Shown piece by piece: positions 1-5,286 of a stretch of DNA of 64,000 nt. A program made the position numbers and the translations under genes. The notes under the pieces are model-generated. The model made no database searches, had not been told where the DNA came from, and saw only the letters and a program-made list of their open reading frames with translations. Each line of letters opens with the position of its first letter. Positions within the stretch are counted from its first letter, which is position 1. This DNA is from Agrobacterium larrymoorei (GTDB lineage Bacteria > Pseudomonadota > Alphaproteobacteria > Rhizobiales > Rhizobiaceae), in assembly GCF_030819275.1 (NCBI RefSeq), contig NZ_JAUTBL010000002.1, forward strand, positions 126,501 through 190,500. The letters run 5' to 3'.

Positions 1-1049
1 GCCTTGGAGAGAACGGCGCCGACATCCGCTACCGACGCTTCGCCAAGCGGAACGGATGCGGCATCGCCGCCCGTGTCGGTATCGGCATCGAGATCAGGTC
101 CATGGGCCTCTGCCCCGCGCTCCACCGGAACATGTGCGGGCTCGATGGCCGACGCATCTGCACCCGTCGCTTCCGCCACGCGGCGGGTCAGCGTGGTGAA
201 TTCCATGGCCTTCAGGAAGGCGATCAGCTTCGGTCCGTCTTGCACCTCGAGCGTCAGCGCATCCAGCGCAAGCTCCAGCGGCACATCCGTTCTGAGGGCT
301 ACGAGCTTTCGCGAAAGCCGGGCGAGCTCCGCATTGGCGATGATGTTTTCGCGGCGCTTCTGCTGCTTGATTTCGCCCGCGCGCTCCAGCAGCGTATCGA
401 GGTCGCCATATTCCTCCAGCAATTGCGCTGCCGTCTTCGGACCGATACCGGGAATGCCCGGAATATTGTCGGTGGAATCGCCGGTCATCGCCTGCAGGTC
501 GATCATCTTTTCCGGCGGTACGCCCCACTTTTCGATGACGTCCGGCACGCCGATCTGCTTGTCCTTCATCGCGTCATACATATGCACGTTCGGCGTGACG
601 AGCTGCATCAGGTCCTTGTCGGAGGAGATGATGGTGACATCCGCACCGATCGCCTCCGCCTGGCGGGCATAGGTGGCGATGATGTCATCGGCCTCGAAAC
701 CTTCGGTCTCGATGCAGGGCAGGTTGAAGGCGCGCGTCGCGTGGCGGATCAGGCCGAATTGCGGAACGAGATCTTCCGGCGGTGCCGAGCGGTTGGCCTT
801 GTAGAGATCGTAGAGCTCGTTGCGGAAGGTCTTGGAGGAATAGTCGAAGATCACCGCAAAATGCGTTGGCGTCACCCCGACATCGGTGTTGCGCGCATCC
901 TTCAACAGCTTCCACAGCATGTTGCAGAAGCCGGACACGGCATTGACCGGCAATCCATCGGATTTGCGGTTGAGCGGAGGGATGGCGTGGAAGGCGCGGA
1001 AAATGAAACCGGAGCCGTCCACGAGGAAGAGATGATCGCCTTTTTTCAT
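1..1049 (-). CDS. polA: DNA polymerase I, N-terminal part (runs off the left edge)
   Basis: This is the 5' portion of DNA polymerase I, which removes RNA primers, fills gaps and does repair synthesis. About 349 codons are visible, covering the 5'-3' exonuclease (FEN-like) domain. The start MKKGDHLFLVDGSGF carries the first metal-binding Asp. Further acidic motifs are EGFEADDIIA and SSDKDLMQL, and the helix-hairpin-helix segment TGDSTDNIPGIPGIGPKTAA follows. The acidic linker at the left edge leads toward the 3'-5' exonuclease and polymerase domains, which lie outside the window. A second ATG three codons upstream (1058) is possible, but family proteins begin at MKKGDHLF. The gene is transcribed away from the sRNA and MarR gene to its right. 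Confidence 0.95.
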   Translation of the reverse strand, partial: MKKGDHLFLVDGSGFIFRAFHAIPPLNRKSDGLPVNAVSGFCNMLWKLLKDARNTDVGVTPTHFAVIFDYSSKTFRNELYDLYKANRSAPPEDLVPQFGLIRHATRAFNLPCIETEGFEADDIIATYARQAEAIGADVTIISSDKDLMQLVTPNVHMYDAMKDKQIGVPDVIEKWGVPPEKMIDLQAMTGDSTDNIPGIPGIGPKTAAQLLEEYGDLDTLLERAGEIKQQKRRENIIANAELARLSRKLVALRTDVPLELALDALTLEVQDGPKLIAFLKAMEFTTLTRRVAEATGADASAIEPAHVPVERGAEAHGPDLDADTDTGGDAASVPLGEASVADVGAVLSK

Positions 1050-1187
1050 GGGAAGCATGGATAGCGTGCGGCATGTTCAACGTCCACACAAACTTGCTGT
1101 TGATGGCGGGTCAAAGTCGCGCCGAACCCGCCAAATCCGCCTCGATTCTTTCACCGGAACGTTACCGATTTGTAATCCGCTCTTCCC

Positions 1188-1217
1188 TTGAAAAGCCGCA
1201 TTTGCGGCCTCATTTCT
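1188..1217 (+). promoter_or_regulatory. Probable sigma-70 promoter of the alpha-r7-like sRNA
   Basis: CTTGAA (TTGAAA at 1188-1193) is followed after 18 bases by an ATTTCT element near 1212-1217. The -35 resembles the rhizobial CTTGAC consensus and the -10 is weak. A start near 1224 would give an RNA of about 140 nt ending at the terminator at 1362. The promoter call is inference. Confidence 0.4.
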
Positions 1218-1218
1218 A

Positions 1219-1366
1219 GGAGGACGGCGACTGATCACGCCGTAGTCTGATAGCTGGCTCGTCCCCCGCCGCGTCAGACCGGACAAAGGCCTTTCCCCCT
1301 CTCCGGGCCTTTGTCCCTCAATATGACCGCCATGACCGTCCCCTCCCGGTCATGGCGGTTTTCTTT
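1219..1366 (+). ncRNA. alpha-r7-like trans-acting small RNA
   Basis: There is no convincing reading frame here, but there are strong nested stems on the + strand. ACGGCG/CGCCGT pairs 1224-1229 with 1238-1243, and GTCTGA/TCAGAC pairs about 1245-1250 with 1274-1279. A perfect 11-bp stem pairs 1281-1291 with 1306-1316 around a C-rich loop (TTTCCCCCTCTCCG). A perfect 12-bp terminator stem (1327-1338 with 1347-1358) encloses TCCCCTCC and is followed by TTTTCTTTT. From memory, the rhizobial alpha-r7 family (Smr7C of Sinorhizobium) sits in this same polA/MarR intergenic region and is about 150 nt, so position, strand and size all agree. The C-rich loops could pair with Shine-Dalgarno sequences. A covariance-model search would settle the family. 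Confidence 0.65.
1327..1366 (+). terminator. Rho-independent terminator of the alpha-r7-like sRNA
   Basis: A perfect 12-bp stem (CCGCCATGACCG with CGGTCATGGCGG) with an 8-base C-rich loop is followed directly by TTTTCTTTT. The T-run lies only on the + side. No + strand protein gene lies upstream, so it ends the small RNA. Confidence 0.85.
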
Positions 1367-1390
1367 TGCGCAAATGCCTCTCTCGACACG

Positions 1391-1433
1391 CATGCTTCAC
1401 GAAAGCATGGGCCGCTACATAGCACGATATGTA
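1391..1433. promoter_or_regulatory. Two inverted repeats before the MarR gene, candidate operator
   Basis: CATGCTT-CACGA-AAGCATG (1391-1409) and TACATA-GCACGA-TATGTA (1416-1433) lie within 65 bases of the MarR start codon. The second is an 18-bp palindrome, the size and symmetry MarR dimers normally bind. Autoregulation is inferred from position. Confidence 0.4.
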
Positions 1434-1455
1434 AATGATCCGGACGATGTGCCCG

Positions 1456-1890
1456 ATGGGATTTTCTCGACAGGACTCTGCAGCCTATCTCGCGGCGCAA
1501 CTGGCCAAGGGCTTTTCCCAGGCTCTGCTCAAGCGTACCGGTGCCCTCGGCTTCTCGCCCGGCCAATTTCCTGTTCTGCTGGAGCTCTGGCAGGAAGACG
1601 GGCTGACGCAGCGCCAGTTGCTCGACCGGGTCGATATCGAACAGGCGACGCTCGCCAATACGCTTGCGCGTATGGTTCGCGACGGGCTGATCGAGCGTAA
1701 ACCCCATCCGACAGATCGCCGGTCGCAGATCATCATGCTGACGGAAAAAGGTGCCGCGCTTGAAGAGGCCGCCATTGCCGCATCGAGAGAAACGGAAGAG
1801 GCGTTGCTTAAGGACCTGCTGAAGTTTGAGCGGCAATTGCTGCTTGAATATATGAGCCGCGCCATCAGCGTCGCTAAATCGGAAAAGTAA
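1456..1890 (+). CDS. MarR family transcriptional regulator
   Basis: A protein of about 144 residues with the MarR winged-helix layout. The segment LTQRQLLDRVDIEQATLANT is the helix-turn-helix, KPHPTDRRSQIIMLTEKG is the beta-wing with the conserved D-R-R motif, and the C-terminal helix forms the dimer interface. MarR proteins repress nearby genes and release DNA on binding small phenolic or oxidised ligands. The chosen start gives MGFSRQDSA with a GGA about 11 bases upstream; ATGs at 1435 and 1447 have poorer ribosome-binding sites. No transporter or enzyme is divergently linked, so the target may be the gene itself through the palindromes just upstream. The ligand is unknown. Confidence 0.9.
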   Translation: MGFSRQDSAAYLAAQLAKGFSQALLKRTGALGFSPGQFPVLLELWQEDGLTQRQLLDRVDIEQATLANTLARMVRDGLIERKPHPTDRRSQIIMLTEKGAALEEAAIAASRETEEALLKDLLKFERQLLLEYMSRAISVAKSEK

Positions 1891-2075
1891 GTTTTCCGGC
1901 TCGAAACCGTCTCATATTTACTCTATCGTCCTGCCATCTGGCGCATTGGCGCGATGACCGATATCCGTCGTCGTTACGCCCTTTGCGGAGATTTAAAGAG
2001 GTGGAAACCGCCTTGCTCAGTGAAATGACGACTGGCGCTCCACACATGACAGGCCAGACATGACAGGATCATGCA

Positions 2076-3467
2076 ATGACAGATATTTCCCCCGTTCTCT
2101 CGGCGGTTGACGATAATCTCCCCTCCAGCCTTGAGAGACTTTTCGAACTCGTTCGCATCAAGTCCATCTCCACCGATCCGGCCTACAAGGCAGAATGCCG
2201 CAAGGCGGCCGAATGGCTGGTGCGCGATCTGACGAGCATCGGTTTCGACGCCTCCATCCGCGATACCGCCGGCCATCCCATGGTCGTCGCACATCATGAT
2301 GGCGCGACCGCCGATGCGCCGCATGTGCTGTTCTATGGCCACTACGACGTCCAGCCTGTCGATCCGATCGATTTGTGGCAGGACGATCCCTTCGATGCCA
2401 AGCTGAAAGACATCGGCGAGGGTCGACAGGTAATTTCGGGCCGTGGAACGTCGGACGACAAGGGCCAGTTGATGACCTTTGTCGAGGCATGCCGTGCCTA
2501 TAAGCAGGTGATCGGTTCGCTGCCGATCCGCGTCACCATTCTTTTCGAAGGTGAAGAGGAGTCCGGCTCACCATCGCTGAAGCCCTTCCTGGACGCCAAC
2601 TCGAATGAGCTGAAAGCCGATTACGCTCTGGTCTGCGACACCAGCATGTGGGATCACGAGACGCCCGCCATCGCTGCGGCGCTGCGCGGCCTCGTCGGCG
2701 AAGAAATCGTTATCACCGCTGCCGACCGCGATCTGCATTCCGGCCTCTTTGGTGGTGCTGCCGCCAACCCGATCCATATTCTGACCGATATTCTCGCCGG
2801 TCTGCATGATGAGACCGGGCGCGTTACCTTGCCGGGCTTCTATGATGGCGTCGAGGAAACACCCGCCAACATCAAGGCATCCTGGGACAATCTCGGCCGC
2901 ACGGCCGAATCCTTCCTCGGCGAAGTCGGACTTTCGATTCCAGCGGGCGAGAAGGGGCGCTCCGTCCTTGAACTGACATGGGCGCGGCCAACGGCGGAGG
3001 TCAACGGCATTACCGGCGGCTATACCGGCGAGGGCTTCAAGACCGTCATCGCCGCAAAGGCATCCGCTAAGGTATCCTTCCGCCTCGTCGGCCGTCAGGA
3101 CCCGGCAGCCATCCGCGAAAGCTTCCGTGCCTATGTGCGCTCGAAAATCCCGGCTGATTGCTCTGTCGATTTCCACGAGCATGGTGGCTCTCCGGCCATC
3201 CACCTCTCCTACGATTCGCCTGCCTTGACCAAGGCAAAGTCGGCGCTTTCGGATGAATGGGCAAAGCCCGCCATTGTTATCGGTATGGGTGGATCTATTC
3301 CGATTGTCGGCGACTTCCAGAAGATGCTCGGTATGGATTCGCTGATGATCGGCTTTGGTCTCACCGACGACCGCATTCACTCACCCAATGAGAAATACGA
3401 GCTGAAGTCCTTCCACAAGGGTACGCGCTCATGGGTACGCATCCTGTCCGCCTTGAGCGCGAAGTAA
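2076..3467 (+). CDS. M20 family metallopeptidase (dipeptidase-like)
   Basis: A 463-residue zinc amidohydrolase of the M20/ArgE-DapE-CPG2 group. The metal and catalytic motifs are intact: GHYDVQP near residue 88 (zinc His and catalytic Asp), GRGTSDDKGQ near 122 (bridging Asp) and EGEEESGS near 158 (catalytic and zinc Glu). A conserved His pocket appears near the C-terminus (DRIHSPNEKYE). The dimerisation domain lies between about 190 and 330. The likely activity is hydrolysis of dipeptides or acylated amino acids in the cytoplasm; no signal peptide is seen. AGGA seven bases upstream supports the ATG. It is a monocistronic gene with structured sequence downstream. Confidence 0.92.
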   Translation: MTDISPVLSAVDDNLPSSLERLFELVRIKSISTDPAYKAECRKAAEWLVRDLTSIGFDASIRDTAGHPMVVAHHDGATADAPHVLFYGHYDVQPVDPIDLWQDDPFDAKLKDIGEGRQVISGRGTSDDKGQLMTFVEACRAYKQVIGSLPIRVTILFEGEEESGSPSLKPFLDANSNELKADYALVCDTSMWDHETPAIAAALRGLVGEEIVITAADRDLHSGLFGGAAANPIHILTDILAGLHDETGRVTLPGFYDGVEETPANIKASWDNLGRTAESFLGEVGLSIPAGEKGRSVLELTWARPTAEVNGITGGYTGEGFKTVIAAKASAKVSFRLVGRQDPAAIRESFRAYVRSKIPADCSVDFHEHGGSPAIHLSYDSPALTKAKSALSDEWAKPAIVIGMGGSIPIVGDFQKMLGMDSLMIGFGLTDDRIHSPNEKYELKSFHKGTRSWVRILSALSAK

Positions 3468-3482
3468 TGGACTTTTGAAAAT

Positions 3483-3507
3483 GCAGTGCCGCGTTGAGCG
3501 GCACTGC
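3483..3507. other. Perfect 10-bp hairpin downstream of the M20 peptidase
   Basis: GCAGTGCCGC and GCGGCACTGC flank a 5-base loop (GTTGA), 15 bases after the peptidase stop codon. There is no T-run on the + side, so it is not a classical intrinsic terminator. It may stabilise the mRNA 3' end. Confidence 0.5.
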
Positions 3508-3528
3508 GCCGTCGAGCGTAAGCCCCAA

Positions 3529-3558
3529 AAACAAAAAGGCCGGGCAAGCCCGACCTTT
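3529..3558 (-). terminator. Rho-independent terminator on the minus strand with no annotated gene upstream
   Basis: Read on the minus strand, AAAGGTCGGGC-TT-GCCCGGCCTTT forms a stem followed by TTTTTGTTTTTGG. No minus-strand protein gene lies between this site and the cold-shock gene, which has its own terminator at 3825-3853. It therefore probably ends a short non-coding transcript that begins near the CtrA-type box. Confidence 0.6.
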
Positions 3559-3680
3559 CATTCCCGTTTATGCGATCAGTGCCAGTACATCCGTGGTCAA
3601 AGTGCAAAAACGGTTTTGTGTCTCAGCACGGCGCCAACTTTTCGGCTGTCGCTCATGTCTTCCCTTTCATCATTGCGCGC
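3533..3680 (-). ncRNA. Candidate minus-strand small transcript (sRNA or micro-ORF mRNA)
   Basis: The interval is bounded by a CtrA-type box upstream (3686-3700) and a U-rich minus-strand terminator downstream. Within it, GAAAGGGAAG precedes an ATG opening a 19-codon frame, MSDSRKVGAVLRHKTVFAL, which is short enough to be chance. The segment also holds CACGGATGTACTG (minus strand), shared exactly with a second orphan-terminator locus near 62348. Existence of the transcript is inferred from the flanking signals only; the exact 5' end is unknown. Confidence 0.35.
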
Positions 3681-3685
3681 CTTGG

Positions 3686-3700
3686 TTAATTTTTCATTAA
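3686..3700. promoter_or_regulatory. CtrA-type binding box (TTAA-N7-TTAA)
   Basis: TTAA-TTTTTCA-TTAA matches the full consensus of the alphaproteobacterial cell-cycle regulator CtrA. The box lies in a long intergenic region between two genes that both point toward it, so it does not sit at either gene's start. It is placed to drive the candidate minus-strand transcript that ends at 3529. Occupancy is not shown by sequence alone. Confidence 0.5.
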
Positions 3701-3824
3701 CGAGGGTACAACGCGGCGGCTCATCAAAGCCTCATCGGGAACTGCTGGAACACTGATGAACCCTATATGGGTGAGCATCGTGTCCTTTACAAGGCGGAGA
3801 CGGAATTCAATTTATATAAATGCA

Positions 3825-3853
3825 AAAAGCCGGAACACGAGGTCCCGGCTTTT
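3825..3853 (-). terminator. Terminator of the cold-shock gene (bidirectional stem)
   Basis: AAAAGCCGG (3825-3833) pairs perfectly with CCGGCTTTT (3845-3853) around an 11-base loop. On the minus strand the stem is followed by further T residues, 36 bases after the cold-shock stop codon. A second small hairpin (GGCTGG/CCAGCC, 3863-3879) lies between. Confidence 0.8.
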
Positions 3854-3888
3854 CAACTGACAGGCTGGATAAACCAGCCAAATCATGA

Positions 3889-4098
3889 TTAGGCAGCAAC
3901 GATGCTGTCGGCAGACATCTTGCCAGAACGACGGTCCTGAACGAGTTCGTAGGAGATCTTCTGACCGTCCTTGAGACCGCTCATGCCAGCGCGCTCGACT
4001 GCAGAGATGTGTACGAACACGTCCTGTGCGCCGTCGTCAGGCTGAATGAAGCCGTAGCCCTTGGTTGCGTTGAACCACTTTACTGTACCAGTAGCCAT
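3889..4098 (-). CDS. cspA: Cold-shock domain protein (CspA family)
   Basis: A 69-residue single cold-shock domain protein, the standard length. The RNP1 motif KGYGFIQ and RNP2 motif DVFVHI are intact, and the start [17 protein letters not shown] is diagnostic. These proteins bind single-stranded RNA or DNA and act as RNA chaperones and transcription antiterminators. AAGGAA sits just upstream of the ATG, so the longer open frame upstream belongs to the leader. The leader runs roughly 130 nt from the proposed promoter, which is usual for cold-regulated csp mRNAs. A terminator follows. Rhizobia carry several paralogues, so the symbol is generic. Confidence 0.95.
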   Translation of the reverse strand: MATGTVKWFNATKGYGFIQPDDGAQDVFVHISAVERAGMSGLKDGQKISYELVQDRRSGKMSADSIVAA

Positions 4099-4229
4099 AA
4101 CGAGTTCCTTCCGTTGGCGTATTACTTTTGCGCTGAAAATCAGCGCGGTTTTGGTCGAATTTGAAGGAAAGAAAGATCGTCTGAGCGTCTTTAGGACGCC
4201 GAAGCTCTGGTCGTCAAACAAATATCGAT
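4099..4229 (-). promoter_or_regulatory. Long 5' leader of the cold-shock mRNA
   Basis: About 130 bases separate the proposed transcription start from the start codon. The leader contains a perfect 7-bp hairpin, GCGCTGA/TCAGCGC (4130-4136 with 4140-4146), about 30 bases before the ATG. Leaders of csp mRNAs often act as thermosensitive structures; that role here is inference. Confidence 0.45.
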
Positions 4230-4235
4230 GCGAGA

Positions 4236-4264
4236 GAAGTAGGGCGAGGAAACAAATAAGTCAA
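4236..4264 (-). promoter_or_regulatory. Probable promoter of the cold-shock gene
   Basis: On the minus strand TTGACT (4259-4264) is separated by 17 bases from TACTTC (4236-4241). The spacing is canonical and the -35 matches rhizobial CTTGAC. It would start the mRNA near 4229. Confidence 0.55.
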
Positions 4265-4443
4265 GTTTTCCTCCAGCATGGTGTCGCGACAAATCTCACG
4301 GACGATTTTCAGTAGAGCATTTCGCAGCACTCTGAAGGCGAAAGAACGAGATCGCATTCTTCCTGCGGTTACCGTGTTCTTCACGGTGCAATTCCTGAAA
4401 TTTGAAACTGTGTGCGTAACGGCGCGGAGGCTGCCATTCAGGC

Positions 4444-4566
4444 AATAAAAAACCCGGCGCGGGAGGAGGTGCGCCGGGTTTTTAAAACTGACTGACAACT
4501 GGGAGAGGAGGAGTGCTGTCAGTCCAATCGGGCGACGCTGGGAGGAGGAGTGCGTCGCTTCGATGT
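4444..4566 (-). ncRNA. alpha-r14/cuckoo-type small RNA with anti-Shine-Dalgarno loops
   Basis: Three consecutive hairpins on the minus strand each expose a CTCCTCC-type loop. Stem 1 is GCGACGC/GCGTCGC (4532-4538 with 4552-4558), stem 2 is ACTGACA/TGTCAGT (4491-4497 with 4517-4523), and stem 3 is the 10-bp AACCCGGCGC/GCGCCGGGTT (4451-4460 with 4471-4480). The loops read CTCCTCCTCCCA, CTCCTCCTCTCCC and ACCTCCTCCC. The last hairpin is followed by TTTTTTATT and doubles as the terminator. Repeated anti-SD loops in a roughly 120-nt RNA are the hallmark of rhizobial alpha-r14 RNAs (for example NfeR1/Smr14C) and the wider cuckoo RNA family, which pair with ribosome-binding sites of target mRNAs. A weak TATCTT at 4571-4576 is the best -10 candidate. 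Confidence 0.8.
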
Positions 4567-4687
4567 TTGTAAGATACAGGAGTTCCCGTCCGAAAACAGA
4601 CATATCATTGCAGTGCAGCATTGCATTTTGTGCATACCTGCAGGGTTTCGTCTTGCTTTGAACGGCACCCCCGCCTAAAGATTGCGC

Positions 4688-5146
4688 ATGAGCCTAGCTT
4701 CTGTCCAAGAATTTTTCGCCACCCATGCTCCAGACATCACGGTACTGGAAACAGAAACCAGTTCCGCGACGGTGGCGCTTGCCGCTGAAGCTCACGGTGT
4801 CGATCCCGATCAGATCGCCAAGACGATCTGCCTTAAGGCGGGCGACACGATTCTCCTCGTGGTGACGGCTGGCATGAAGCGGCTCGACAATCGCAAATTC
4901 CGCGACCGTTTTGCTGCAAAGCCCCGCATGTTGGGTGCGGAAGAGGTTGTCGAGGTGACGAGTCACCCCGTCGGTGGCGTCTGCCCTTTTGGCCTGCCAT
5001 CCGATCTGCCGGTCTATTGCGATGTGTCGCTTAAGAACTATGCCGAAGTCGTTCCCGCCGCCGGCGCCATCAATGCCGCCGTTCGCATCTCGCCGGAGCG
5101 CATGGCGCATTTGACAAAGGCCGAGTGGGTCGACGTCTGCCAGTAA
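4688..5146 (+). CDS. YbaK/EbsC family aminoacyl-tRNA deacylase
   Basis: A 152-residue protein matching the whole YbaK/ProX-type editing domain. It has the conserved Lys in AKTICLKA near residue 45 and the glycine-rich GGVCPFGLP loop near 97, which shapes the tRNA 3'-end pocket. Family members hydrolyse mischarged aminoacyl-tRNA (Cys- or Ala-tRNA-Pro) in trans after release from prolyl-tRNA synthetase. The substrate cannot be assigned from sequence alone. The ATG at 4688 is preferred over an in-frame TTG two codons earlier. It is flanked by the sRNA upstream and a CtrA-type box downstream, and looks monocistronic. Confidence 0.88.
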   Translation: MSLASVQEFFATHAPDITVLETETSSATVALAAEAHGVDPDQIAKTICLKAGDTILLVVTAGMKRLDNRKFRDRFAAKPRMLGAEEVVEVTSHPVGGVCPFGLPSDLPVYCDVSLKNYAEVVPAAGAINAAVRISPERMAHLTKAEWVDVCQ

Positions 5147-5185
5147 GGCGGGGCGCGATGACGCCGATGTGAGGGGCTTTGAGCC

Positions 5186-5200
5186 TTAACGCCACCTTAA
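5186..5200. promoter_or_regulatory. CtrA-type binding box upstream of PBP1a
   Basis: TTAA-CGCCACC-TTAA is an exact TTAA-N7-TTAA match, 86 bases before the PBP1a ATG. A further TTAA occurs 10 bases beyond it. The position suits a promoter-proximal CtrA site for the downstream gene. Regulation is inferred. Confidence 0.55.
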
Positions 5201-5286
5201 ATCGCCGCATTTAAGCTTCAACCGGATTTGTCTTGAATGACAGCATGTCCGTCGCGGCATCATTATCACGGAGCAGTTTCTGACAG

